Assembly (NCBI RefSeq): GCF_030269925.1
Contig: NC_085119.1
Location: 16,775,001 to 16,839,000 of the forward strand
Length of the DNA stretch: 64,000 nucleotides
DNA from: Bombyx mori
Taxonomy: Eukaryota; Arthropoda; Insecta; Lepidoptera; Bombycidae
Direction of reading: 5' to 3'
Shown: positions 53,894 to 64,000 of the stretch, piece by piece
Layout of the letters: the number at the start of each line of letters is the position of its first letter
Numbering within the stretch: the first letter of the stretch is position 1
Translations under genes and position numbers: made by a program
The notes under the pieces: model-generated
Told to the model about the DNA's origin: nothing
Seen by the model: the letters and a program-made list of their open reading frames with translations, nothing else
Databases searched by the model: none

Positions 53894-54989
53894 CTATAAG
53901 ATAGTTTGTGAGATTTCAGTTTCCATTGTATTTATTGTCTAACAACAAATTCGGAATCACAATTCAACATGACCCAGAAAGACGTGCCTCACAGAATAAA
54001 CAGGTGTTCCACAGTCAAGTGGAACTCATAAATATAGGCAAAACACAAAGTTATCGATGCCGCTAAGCTGCCTTTATTGACTAGTTTCGCGTCATTGAAC
54101 AAACGGCTTAACCGCTGTGCTGGGCAAACAACTTCAAACCTTAATAACGATAGTTAAAGTTTACATTAGATTCTAGGGAACGTTCTGGTTGTATCGATAA
54201 ACTGAAACTTGGGCGAATTAGGCTTGTGATACAACGGTACTATTTTTCTTTAAATATTATTCAAAGCTTCTTGAATTACTTTACTAAGTTTATTTTACAA
54301 TTGTATCAGTCACATCTGCTATATTTCAATTTAGATTAAATGATTCATACTTTTTGAAGAAATCTAAAGTAATGAACATGACAAAAAAATTTTTTACAGT
54401 AACAGTTTCTTCTCGATTGAAATTCCGTGACTTTCATTTTGAATATTCTCGTTTAGGCATGATTTCATAAACTATCATTCTAATTCATTTATTAAAATCG
54501 CATATGCAATGTGATTCAAGAATATTTAAATCGTTTGAATTGAAAAAAATATATTCAGAAGCTTTAATACACAGAATATGAATATTTATTTATTCTTATT
54601 TCGATTCCATGCAATTTGTTAAAATTTAACTTGTGAAATTTTATAGAATGTGTATAGGAGATGATAAAATAGCTATGTATAATATTCTCCTCTGTTTGTC
54701 AACCGATTTTGGTTTTTATTTTAGTAGCTATCAGCGTATTTTAATATTGACACAATATAAAAAAAAAAGAAAAAGGGCACAGTAATATATAAAGTGAATC
54801 TAAACTTTGATGTGTCAGTAATTTTAGTCGATATTCGATTATTGGACATTGTTTAGAGCTTCGATTGTATTTTTGTGATAGCTTCAATAAAAACTAGATT
54901 TAGAGCGATGGATTTTTATTTCTTGATATACAACACGTGCACGTACGACCAGAATTTTTATGCAACTGCAACGGACTGTGTTGCCATAC
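53894..54989. other. No gene recognised
   Basis: About 1.1 kb AT-rich; nothing assignable. Confidence 0.5.
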
Positions 54990-55137
54990 TTTTTTATTTT
55001 ATTTTTTTTCTTAGATGGGTGCACGAGCTCACAGCCCACCTAGTGTTAAGTGGTTACTGAAGCCCATAGACATCTACGACGTAAATGCGCCACCCACCTT
55101 GAGACATAAGTGCTAAGGTCTCAAGTATAGTTATATT
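54990..55137 (-). mobile_element. Bm1 3' part
   Basis: TTCTTAGATGGGTGCACGAG to CTAAGGTCTCAAGTATAGTT. The last ~150 bp in reverse orientation. Confidence 0.9.
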
Positions 55138-55754
55138 AGTGTGACGTTTAAAAACAATGATATAATATTTTGTTTAGAATTGCCCTAAGCAGATATGCAC
55201 TAGTTCGCCTACGATAAGGCAGGATTACAAAACGCTCTCGTTGTGCCACCGCTCTTTAATTTGGTTTTGCAATAATGACGCCACGACAGCTACGGTGTGT
55301 ACGAAACTCGTATCGTACAGTTTGTCGATATATCGATATCGATGCTGCATGCAAACGGCCCTTAACCGCGCCGTCGGCTTGATTTGTTTGGACTAGGGAT
55401 GGGAATTATCGAATTTAGTGGTCAATAAGATGATTGTATTGTTGGGTTTTAATATTTTATCTTGTTTTGGGCATTCGGATAATGCGGGTTGATGCATGAC
55501 TTTTACTTGTGATCCCCCACTCAATTTGTATTAAAAATAATTTCTCTCGATAATCTTCTTTGTATTATATTACTTAAGATATGTTGATAAACTCGAGGTG
55601 CACTAGTTTTTAAGTGGTCACCGGCGCTCAACATAAATGCTATTGCCTATCTTGGGTCATGAAATTATACCAAATTAGTGGTAAAATAGCTGTCCTATCT
55701 TTAAAAACTAATCACATGTTTTCTTTGAAACAGAAACATGCTGAATAGTGGTTA
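55138..55754. other. No gene; possible old Bm1 scrap
   Basis: TTTTTAAGTGGTCACCGGCG (about 55608-55628) resembles a diverged reversed Bm1. A palindromic TATCGATATCGATG lies at about 55330-55345. Confidence 0.35.
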
Positions 55755-55940
55755 TATGCCCAAGCTCCCGACCCACACGGTGTTAAGTGGTGATCGGAGT
55801 CCATAGACATCAACAACGTAATTGATAATCACTTTGAGAGATGAGTTCGAAGTTTCAATTTTAAAGCACAACGGCTGCCCCACCCTTCAACCAAATTACT
55901 GTTTCACGGCAGAAATAGGCGGGGTTGTGGTATGTACCTT
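55755..55940 (-). mobile_element. Diverged Bm1 SINE
   Basis: CACGGTGTTAAGTGGTGATC, AACGGCTGCCCCACCCTTCA and TTCACGGCAGAAATAGGCGG are clear. The 3' tail is eroded. Confidence 0.8.
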
Positions 55941-56506
55941 CTAGAAATTTGTACAACTAGTGGAGACTTCCGAGGTAAGCACTGCAATATTATTTTACAC
56001 AAAAAATGGCTATCTTTTAAGCACTACCTATTAAAATATAGACTTAGAAATTATGAGATTAAATTTAAAAACTAACTACATATTATCTAATCACGGTACA
56101 CATCCCTTTTAAATTCAAGACGGTACTTTTTGTCTTCGACCGAAAAAAAACAAAAAAAAACCTCGCAAATTAATTATTCACAAACGATTCTCTCTACTAA
56201 ATAACGAGCCATTAATAGGTTCACATCTTTTACAAAAGTTTCCGGGCGACAGACAAGAGATCTACCAATAAACTGTTAAGTTCCAATTCTGAGGGGCCGA
56301 CGATCTAATTTAACTTGTCCTCAGCGAAGCGGACTCGGCAAAAATTCATTATTAATACAACCAAGTTGGTGAGTCTGGGTCTTATTAGAAGCGGGGAGCG
56401 GGTAATTCAGCGTTTATGGTTTTTTTTTAATTAGCATTCGTTAAACAGGCCCCAAAATGCAAACGGACAGAAAGGGTTTGAAGCTACCCTGAACTGAGTA
56501 CCATAT
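55941..56506. other. No gene recognised
   Basis: AT-rich, nothing supported. Confidence 0.5.
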
Positions 56507-56983
56507 CTTTTTATTTATTGCTTAGATGAGTGGGTGACAGAGAAGCTGAGAAGTGCGCGTTTGGGATGGTATGGACATGTGATGAGACGAAAATTAAATG
56601 AAAATGAGGTTGGTAAGAAAATGCTAACTATGGATGTGGAAGGATATAGGGGAAGAAGTAGAACTAAGAAAAAATGGATGTATTGTGTGAAAGACGATAT
56701 GGGTAAGAGGGGAGTGAGTGAAGAAATGGTATATGATAGAAGAGTATGGAAGGAGAAAACATGTTGCGCCGACCCCAGGTGACTGGAAGAAGGGCAGGAT
56801 AATGATGATGAATGATGAGTGGACGAACTTTCGGCTCAGCTGCCGTTAAGTGATTAATGGAGCCCATAGATAGCAATAGTGTAAATGGCAACTTGAGTTC
56901 TAAGTCCCAGTATAATGGTACAACAACTGTCCCGCCCTTCAAACACGTGTACTGCAGGCTCATAAGACATTTTACTACCAGTA
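56507..56983 (-). mobile_element. Bm1 SINE interrupted by a LINE fragment
   Basis: The tail (TTTATTTATTGCTTAGATGA) breaks at 56533 and resumes at 56814 with GATGAGTGGACGAACTTTCG. It continues with diverged Bm1 to ACTACCAGTA. The break carries the LINE piece 56534-56813. Confidence 0.8.
56534..56813 (+). pseudogene. LINE C-terminal fragment inserted in Bm1
   Basis: GATGAGTGG is duplicated at 56525-56533 and 56814-56822. The insert encodes LRSARLGWYGHVMRRKLNEN, then RGRSRTKKKWMYCVKDDM, and ends after CCADPR, a typical C-terminus of non-LTR reverse transcriptase proteins. A GATGATGA-type tail follows. It is too short to include the catalytic core. The clade is uncertain. Confidence 0.8.
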
Positions 56984-57834
56984 AATCTGAATAAATCTCC
57001 ACACATAACATACAAAAATACTTAAGATATTATTTAAGATACGGTTGATGGTTTTCAACATAAATCTTGAAAACGTTGAGTCCTAAGAGAATTGGAAAAT
57101 CTTTACGTTTTATTTTGAACTGGGGTCCACTATTATATTGCATTCAGAATAGTGCAGATGGTATCAAGACGTGTGGCACTAATAATTTTCTCCTTACCAT
57201 TTATTGAACTACAACTATGGGTTTCATTTACAGCTCCTTGGAATTATTTTTTAAAAATAGGTATTGCTCGTTAAGGCTTGATTTCGCGGATTGAAATTGT
57301 TGTGAGGCATAATGAGCTACAGCGGTAGTAGCTCGACCTCATCTTGAATGTTTTTTTTTAAGGGACAGGGGACCGAACTTCATATGAGCTGTTCGCGCCT
57401 GGGGGGAGGGGGCGCGGCTTATGTGGGGTCATAAATGCTCTCAAGTCAAACAAACTGTATTCGAGGAATATTTATCATTATTACAATATAATGAAAACCA
57501 CTTTTGAAACTACTTTAGAGAATTCAATTTTTAAAGAAAGACTGACTAAGTTGTCGGTTGAAGGAAATGCTAGGAAAGTATAAACTTAATCCAGCTCTTG
57601 ATCAGAATACATGTTCAACTTGGGGGACTACTGAGAAAGCATTGACTAAAGAATCCTTCGATCGCCCTTAACGTGACCGCGTCCCTAGCAATGTAAGCAA
57701 GTTGAACATCGAGCGGCGTCCCCGTAATCCGATTATACAATACTGACTGCGACATTACAATATACCGAGTGAGGTACTGCTCGGACGCGGCTTGTTGATT
57801 ATTGTCTCTCTTTAATTTTATATAAATGTGGTGA
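56984..57834. other. No gene recognised
   Basis: AT-rich with a G-rich run at 57400-57418. Nothing assignable. Confidence 0.5.
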
Positions 57835-57886
57835 TGAATGAATGAATGAATGAATGAATGAATGAATGAATTAATGAATGAATGAA
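57835..57886. repeat. AATG microsatellite
   Basis: About a dozen GAAT/AATG units with one interruption lie directly before the duplicated block. Confidence 0.95.
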
Positions 57887-57921
57887 ATCATAAGGGCAAA
57901 CCTAAATTACTTTATTTCAAA

Positions 57922-58034
57922 CTAGTGTTCCCCCAGTAGTCGGAATTCGACGACAATTAGTTGAAATCATAAGTTTGAACATTATAATTGACTCTATTGT
58001 CAAAGACTAAATACTCTAATAAATAATTCTTTAA
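57922..58034 (-). mobile_element. Helitron 3' terminus, 11244-type
   Basis: GTCGGAATTCGAC hairpin and CTAG end, plus AATCATAAGTTTGAACATTA and TCTATTGTCAAAGACTAAAT, align with 11244-11340. The sequence diverges at about 58034, where the LINE fragment begins. Confidence 0.65.
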
Positions 58035-58645
58035 TCACTCTACGCTCGAAGTTGTTGACGAGTATATTTACATAGACCCATTGTCCAGCTAGGTAAGACC
58101 GACTTCAAAAAAGAGATCAATCGTTGTATCAAGCTCGGATGGGCAGCTTTCGGAAAGCCACGTAAAATCTTCTTATCACAAATACCACAGTGTTTCAAGA
58201 CGAAAGTCTTTGACCAGTGTATGTGGCCAGTGATGACATACGGCACTGAGACGTGGTCGCTCACAATGGGCCCTATGAGAAGGCTCAAGGTCACCCAAAG
58301 AGCAATGGAGAGGGCTATGCTCGGAGTTTCCCTGAGAGATCAAATCAGAAATGAGGAGATTCAAAGGAAAACCGTGATAACCTACATAACCCAAACAATT
58401 GCAACATTGAAGTGGCAGTAGGCAGGACACATTGCTCGTAGAACGGACGGCCGTTGGGGCCAGAAAGTTCTTGAGTGGCGACCGCGTACCGGAAGACGTA
58501 GCGTGGGTAGGCCTCCAACAAGATGGATCGCGAAGTATTGAGGATCGCGGGGATCCGCTGGATGTAGGCAGCGCAGAACCGGTCTTTGTGGTGAGGCTTG
58601 GGGGGGGGCTATGTCCAGCTGTGGACCCCTGTGGGCTGATAAGAA
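58035..58645 (+). pseudogene. RTE-type LINE C-terminal fragment, copy 1
   Basis: Frames in order show FKKEINRCIKLGWAAFGK-like sequence, then MWPVMTYGTETWSLTMGP, QRAMERAMLGVSLRDQIRNE, a TAG stop at 58419-58421 in place of a conserved Trp, then AGHIARRTDGRWGQKVLEW and RPRTGRRSVGRPPTRW. At least one frameshift and further stops occur. Intact RTE relatives have these blocks behind the reverse transcriptase core. Dead. Confidence 0.8.
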
Positions 58646-58756
58646 GACGATCAAACCGCTCCATATAAGAAACCAACTATGCCCTCCAACATGTAAATTG
58701 CAGCATAAACATGCCATGGAGTCGTCTGCTCTCACCGATGACGTCACACTACCTCA

Positions 58757-59206
58757 AAACAACCGACGGCTTTCGAAATAGATATTAATTAGAAAAATCA
58801 CGAATAACAAAGTAAACTGAAAATAACAAACGTACAAATCCCGGCTGTACCGATTCCGGCGAAACGGTTCACCCGATCCATCATTCGAATCACCCCGCAG
58901 AGACCGGACCCGCCATCTTTCCATTTAATTATTTTAAGGCTTACTGCGCTAGTTAAATTCGATTTGGACTTTCACTAATCGAAATTGTCAAAACTATTTT
59001 GAACGAAACTTCAGAGATATCTCGATTTTTATTGGGAATTGGTTACGTATAACACGTTCTTACATCGCTGAGGTTCATGAGTGATCAGAGTTCAGAAATC
59101 ATTATTGCCCTAAATTTCCAATCTATCTCCAAAATTATCTCATCACTACCATGCAATGACTGAGTAGCTGAGTAAGTAACCAATTTGAAAAAGGTCTTTG
59201 AATGAT
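58757..59206. other. No gene recognised
   Basis: Sequence after the compared part of copy 1. The duplicated block may extend into it. Confidence 0.45.
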
Positions 59207-59652
59207 TTTTTTATTTTATTTTTATTACTTATATGAATGGACGAGCTCACAGTTCACCTGGTGTTAAGTGGTTACTAGAGCTCGTAGATATTTACAACGC
59301 AAATGCGCCACCCACCTTGAGATATAAGTTCTAAGGCCTCAAGTATAGTTACAACGGCTGCCCCACCCTTCAAACCGAAAGGCATTACTGCTTCACGGCA
59401 GAAATGGGCAGGGTTGTGGTACCTACCCTTGCGCACCCACACGACGTCCTACCAGCAGTAATTACACAAATTATAATTTTGCGGGTTTGATTTTTATTAC
59501 ACGATGATATTCCTTCACCGTGGAGGTCAATCGTGAACATTTGTTAAGTACGTATTTCATTAGAAAAATTAGTACCCGCCTGCTGGATTCGAACACCAGT
59601 GCATCGCTAGATACGAATGCATCGGACCTTTTATCCTTTAGGCTACGACGAC
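59207..59652 (-). mobile_element. Full-length Bm1 SINE, minus strand
   Basis: All parts are present in reverse: tail TTTTTATTACTTATATGAAT, body, core (TTCCTTCACCGTGGAGGTCA) and tRNA-like head with B box (GGATTCGAACACC) and A box (CCTTTAGGCTA). Few changes from the 21783 copy. Confidence 0.93.
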
Positions 59653-61606
59653 CTCGCTCACGACGTCTCGTTTTATCACGCCAAAACAGTCTCATCTTTC
59701 GATACGAGTACACTTACCTCCCTATTATGTAGCCAATTTATGATAACTTATCTTGAAAGGAACAAACATATACTATCCCTTTTCCTCACTGAAAATTCGA
59801 AGGAGCTCTATTCACGCTACTTTTAGTAGTCAAAACAATGCAATGTATAGCCTACAATTAGCCGTCTCGCCGAAGCCTTTCATAGCTAAGCCCGAGCCAG
59901 ACGCCTCCCGCGACACTTTTATTTCGTCTATACATATAACTGAGCTCATAAAAGCTCTGGATGAGGCTCGAGAATCAATACTTTTACCGGTACCAGTATA
60001 GCAACACGGGAAGTTACTACAACCTTACTTATTTGTGCCGTGCCATTTGTTGCGATTTGATGGGTGACATCCAATAAGTCGTTGATATGTCGCCAATTTA
60101 TATGTCGATCTCCTGGCTTAAAGTGGGTTCTGGTATTCACGTTATATCTACGGGCTACGGTAATCACTTGATTTTATTTAAACTTCCAGTTCTAATACTC
60201 ATCATAGTCGGTTACTCTTGGCAGGGTAGTCGTGGTCATGTGGAGTCCTTGTTTATTAAAGCCTTGACAGCTATTCTCCAAGGAGAACAGCTGCGAACTG
60301 AGGCACGCACTCTTTGAGTGGGGTTTTGGTAAGGATTTTCACTTGATCAGTCCTAACAATAACATAACCATATAGTGTAAGTCACCGTACTAGTGAAACT
60401 AGTCTAAAAGTACGATATGAAACTTGGCGCACCATAACAGACCTCTGTTTCTCGTCGCATTTTTTTAATGCAAAATATTCTACTAAAATCTTATAGGATT
60501 CAGAGTCCAAAATAGTCGCCGCATTCCAAAAAAAGGACCAAGGACTACCAATAATAGGGGCAATCTCTGTTTTGTGAAAAATCTTGCGAGTCGTGCGTCC
60601 TCACATTAATAAACACAATAATAATTAAAATAGCAAACGTATTTTTAATAATTTCGGCTACAAAATTAAATAAGTATACTCAGCATTATAAATTGGAGCT
60701 ATCTTTATTAGGGCTCCGTAACTTGAATAAAAGACAGTTCTAGTTTCACGATATCCACAGAAGTATGCTATACAATCGTTACTGAATTCTTGTCAGTCGT
60801 GTCAGACGTTTGTGGGGCTTCGAGAGAAAGTTTCCAATTCCTAATTGTAGCTTCACCAATAGTTTTTTTGTAACACCAATGAAGTTTCGATCTAATCCTG
60901 CTTATGACTGATCTTTGCAATGGGTAAACAAACGCTCGTATCGTAGACATCCTCATGATATCAATGCTGCAGGATAGAGTGAAGGCACGTATGCGCTGGT
61001 ATCCACTTAATGCCAGACAGAAGGGTGTAGAAACATCAATAACTCGCGAAATAGCTACTATTCGCCATTACTAGCCGTTACTGAATATTAAAAATGGAAT
61101 AATTATTTGATTGATCGCTTGTATTGTATAAAACCGCGTATTGTTTGTCATGTAAACTTTAATTTTGCTCAGTGATTGTTTGCACCTTAAATAGTTTTCT
61201 GTTATAGCACAAGATATTTTGACAGATGCCTGGATCTCGCTTACAACATTTTCTAGATTAATTTGCATATACGCAAGCTCCGAACAATAACATTCGGGCC
61301 GTCGGTCTACCGAGCAATATCAACTACTCGGTAGAATATATTCTCATTGTCGTTAAGCCTCCCAAAGTACCATAGCCCGTGTCCACAAAAACGGTGTACG
61401 AAGCCTCGGAAATAATATAATAATAATACAAACGCGAGATTGAACCTTAAATGTAGTTTTAATTAAGTCTATGACCCACAAAAACCGAATCTGTTGATAA
61501 TCAGCCCATAGGAGTTAGTTTGCTAGTCATTTCAACAAACAGTGATTTCAATATTCAGCAATATTCCCACGTTACAATCAGTTGATGCTATAGGTAGCTT
61601 GAGGAG
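59653..61606. other. No gene recognised
   Basis: About 2 kb. A degraded Bm1-like AAAGTGGGTTCTGGTATTCA to GGTAATCACTTG stretch (60118-60172) may be an old copy. Frames of 60-82 codons have no motif. Confidence 0.4.
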
Positions 61607-61829
61607 TACTGGTGGTAGGGCGTCTTGTAAGCCCACACGGGTGGGTACCACCAACCTGCCTATATCTGTCGTGTAGCAGTAATGCGTTTGAATGGTGAGG
61701 TAGCCGTTATACTCCAAAACTGAGAAGTGGAACTCTTATCTCAAGGTAGGTATAGCATTTACGTTATTAATTTCTATCGGTTCCGGTAACCAATTAACAC
61801 TAGGTGAGTTCGTTCATCAATTAAATAAA
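61607..61829 (+). mobile_element. Bm1 SINE, 5'-truncated, diverged tail
   Basis: TACTGGTGGTAGGGCGTCTT to GTAACCAATTAACACTAGGT. The tail merges into a TIR-element fragment. Confidence 0.88.
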
Positions 61830-61901
61830 AATCTTACGTTACGGACGTTTTTTCCGGTTAGGGTACCCCTCCGCATTGTACCCATAAGGAGCTTCGTTCC
61901 A
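61830..61901 (+). mobile_element. TIR element right end
   Basis: AAATCTTACGTTACGGACG, GTTAGGGTACCCCTCCGC and CATAAGGAGCTTCGTTCC match the right end of 19351-19681. The left half is missing. Confidence 0.6.
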
Positions 61902-62329
61902 ATAAAAAAAGGCTTCAAGCACATATCTCAAGACTAATAGTGTTAGTATTAAAATGGCAAATTGTTATGTCTGCAAAATTAAAGTCAATTGTGGTTTGGT
62001 TTTGCTTGAACTAAATAAAAGTTACCGGTTTACAATTTATCGTTCTGGAACAAAGTCAAGGAAAATCTGAAAAGCCGAAGCCTCGGGCAATCAAGGCCCA
62101 AAGACAACCGCCAAACACGCAAACACCGACCGGTGTGTGCCGCCAAGAGAAGTGTTTGTCCGTTCGATACAAGCCGTCCTACCTTTACACTGTAGCGTAA
62201 TGTAATTTTTCAGTGATCATTGGAGTTCATAGGCATTACAACGCGACTTTGAGACATTCCAGAGAAAATTTCTCGGTGTTAAGTAATGATTGGAGCTCAT
62301 AAATATCACTACTCACACAAGTCACAAGC
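61902..62329. other. No gene; possible old Bm1 traces
   Basis: GTGATCATTGGAGTTCATAG (62212-62232) is vaguely Bm1-like. No coding frame is supported. Confidence 0.35.
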
Positions 62330-62520
62330 GTTTTCTGTCCGTTTGTTTTGGTATTGTTGAAGGGTGGGACAGCCGTTGTACGGTAAGACTGAGACTTAGT
62401 AGAACTAAAATTTCAAAGTGGGTAGTAGTATTTACACTATTAATGTCTATAGGCTTCTGTAGCCAGCTGATACCAGGTGTACCGTTTACTTACAAAAGCT
62501 ATTTTTAAAAAACAATTGAC
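62330..62520 (+). mobile_element. Diverged Bm1 SINE
   Basis: GTTGAAGGGTGGGACAGCCG, TTTCAAAGTGGGTAGTAGTA and TGATACCAGGTGTACCG follow Bm1 order with many changes. Confidence 0.7.
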
Positions 62521-62635
62521 GGTTCCAGTTGCGTTGGCTCCTGGAATTATCTTGATATCTATTGATTTATTTTTCATGCCAAATTAATCCCTATCTTCCC
62601 CGATTCCCCATAGTTTCAACTATACAAACGTATAT

Positions 62636-62873
62636 TGGCGGTAGGACTTCTTTGAGGCCACACGGGTTGGTACCACCATCTTGTCTATTTCTACCGTGAA
62701 GCAGTAATGCGTTTCGGTTTTAAGGGTGGAGAAGCCATCGTAACTATACTGAGACCTTATAACCTATCAAGGTGAGTGGCAGCGTTTACGTTGTAGATGT
62801 CTATGGGCTCCGGTAACCACTCAACACCAGGTGAGTTGTGAGCTCGTCCACACATTTACGCAAAAAAAAAGAT
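62636..62873 (+). mobile_element. Bm1 SINE, 5'-truncated
   Basis: GGCGGTAGGACTTCTTTGAG to CACACATTTACGCAAAAAAA. Moderate divergence. Confidence 0.9.
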
Positions 62874-62994
62874 ATAATTTAGTGGAAATAGAATTTACCA
62901 TTCTTATTAATTTTGAATAACCTATCCTTGTTAGTGTAAGTTTAGTCTAACAATTGATCGACCATTTAATAATTGCCCTAAACCCTCAACACAT

Positions 62995-63127
62995 CATTAC
63001 GGATCCTCTCGATCTATTATCGGTGCTTTTAAGTACTACAAGCACCGGTCATCGTCCTCGTCGAACCCGTCGCTTGCGACGAAGGGCTCGATGAATAAGT
63101 TAGCCCACAGACACAGCCCACTGAGTT
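62995..63127 (+). mobile_element. Jockey-like LINE 3'-UTR fragment
   Basis: CTCTCGATCTATTATCGGTG, CGAACCCGTCGCTTGCGACG and ACAGACACAGCCCACTGAGT are characteristic of a silkworm LINE 3' UTR. It stops just where the fragment at 45101-45298 (minus) begins and meets copy 2 of the duplicated block. Confidence 0.6.
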
Positions 63128-63130
63128 TCC

Positions 63131-64000
63131 ATCATAAGGGCAAACCTAAATTACTTTATTTCAAACTAGTGTTCCCCCAGTAGTCGGAATTCGACGACAA
63201 TTAGTTGAAATCATAAGTTTGAACATTATAATTGACTCTATTGTCAAAGACTAAATACTCTAATAAATAATTCTTTAATCACTCTACGCTCGAAGTTGTT
63301 GACGAGTATATTTACATAGACCCATTGTCCAGCTAGGTAAGACCGACTTCAAAAAAGAGATCAATCGTTGTATCAAGCTCGGATGGGCAGCTTTCGGAAA
63401 GCCACGTAAAATCTTCTTATCACAAATACCACAGTGTTTCAAGACGAAAGTCTTTGACCAGTGTATGTGGCCAGTGATGACATACGGCACTGAGACGTGG
63501 TCGCTCACAATGGGCCCTATGAGAAGGCTCAAGGTCACCCAAAGAGCAATGGAGAGGGCTATGCTCGGAGTTTCCCTGAGAGATCAAATCAGAAATGAGG
63601 AGATTCAAAGGAAAACCGTGATAACCTACATAACCCAAACAATTGCAACATTGAAGTGGCAGTAGGCAGGACACATTGCTCGTAGAACGGACGGCCGTTG
63701 GGGCCAGAAAGTTCTTGAGTGGCGACCGCGTACCGGAAGACGTAGCGTGGGTAGGCCTCCAACAAGATGGATCGCGAAGTATTGAGGATCGCGGGGATCC
63801 GCTGGATGTAGGCAGCGCAGAACCGGTCTTTGTGGTGAGGCTTGGGGGGGGGCTATGTCCAGCTGTGGACCCCTGTGGGCTGATAAGAAGACGATCAAAC
63901 CGCTCCATATAAGAAACCAACTATGCCCTCCAACATGTAAATTGCAGCATAAACATGCCATGGAGTCGTCTGCTCTCACCGATGACGTCACACTACCTCA
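63131..64000 (+). repeat. Duplicated block, copy 2, cut by window end
   Basis: Same as 57887-58756 at an offset of 5244, including the Helitron end (CTAG 63166-63169) and the RTE fragment with the same damaged codons. The left flank is a LINE UTR instead of AATG repeats. Confidence 0.9.
63279..63889 (+). pseudogene. RTE-type LINE C-terminal fragment, copy 2
   Basis: Same residues, stop and frameshift as copy 1, e.g. QRAMERAMLGVSLRDQIRNE and the TAG at 63663-63665. Shared damage shows that the fragment was already dead when the block was copied. Confidence 0.8.

Larger units (their letters stand above)
57887..58756 (+). repeat. Duplicated block, copy 1
   Basis: From ATCATAAGGGCAAACC to GTCACACTACCTCA this block recurs at 63131-64000 with a constant offset of 5244 and identical translations in all compared frames. 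Contents in order: 35 bp of outside sequence, a Helitron 3' terminus (CTAG 57922-57925, hairpin), a decayed RTE fragment (58035-58645), then unassigned sequence. Its right limit is unknown because copy 2 runs off the window. Confidence 0.9.

Noticed and set aside
57835..57886. AATG array as a CRISPR-like or regulatory repeat
   Set aside because: A plain tetranucleotide microsatellite without spacers.
1..64000. A novel defence, biosynthetic or operon-like system
   Set aside because: All long frames are LINE proteins. The rest is non-coding repeats and AT-rich DNA; nothing suggests linked non-transposon genes.

Overview
This window looks like an intergenic or intronic stretch of a lepidopteran nuclear chromosome, most likely the silkworm Bombyx mori. 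The main reason is a very large number of copies of one tRNA-headed SINE that I recognise as Bm1, together with tails of the silkworm LINE family BMC1/L1Bm. The DNA is AT-rich, has many short truncated repeats, and shows no bacterial-style operons. I recognise no host protein-coding gene. Every long open frame belongs to a non-LTR retrotransposon. Family names are given from memory of the families and were not searched.

Layout: bases 1-7570 hold scattered Bm1 copies, Helitron pieces, a TIR element, a second tRNA-headed SINE and several LINE 3' scraps. At 7572-9503 a 1.9-kb 5'-truncated BMC1-type LINE with a single in-frame stop sits inside a tRNA SINE. From 9.6 to 33.7 kb there are about twenty Bm1 copies in both orientations, a complete 626-bp Helitron (11244-11869), a CR1-like LINE end (13748-14380), a TIR/MITE element (19351-19681), a second complete Helitron (20755-21064), a full-length Bm1 (21783-22220) and another BMC1 end (23893-24326).

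The two richest elements follow. A near-complete Jockey-clade-like LINE lies on the minus strand at 33790-38958. It has ORF1 with three zinc knuckles, ORF2 with endonuclease and reverse transcriptase but a 5-bp frameshifting duplication, tandem 5'-UTR repeats and a 9-10 bp target duplication. An apparently intact RTE-type LINE lies on the plus strand at 40052-43105 with a 997-residue endonuclease-reverse transcriptase frame and an exact 14-bp target-site duplication.

From 43 to 64 kb the pattern of nested Bm1, Helitron, foldback and LINE fragments resumes. The window closes with a block of at least 870 bp (57887-58756) that recurs apparently unchanged at 63131-64000. It carries a Helitron 3' terminus and a decayed RTE fragment.

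Functional logic: the LINEs encode the only enzymes here. The 3' tail of Bm1 resembles the 3' tail of the BMC1-type LINE (about 74% by hand count), which would fit Bm1 being copied by BMC1-type reverse transcriptase. Helitron and MITE copies have no coding capacity and depend on enzymes from elsewhere. Nested insertions give a relative order of events: ancient Bm1 copies were hit by Helitrons and LINE fragments, a tRNA SINE by BMC1, and an older BMC1 tail by a Bm1-containing block. I found no CRISPR array, operon, phage or bacterial system, and no convincing undescribed enzymatic system. The best leads are the duplicated terminal block, the intact RTE element and the SINE-LINE shared tail.
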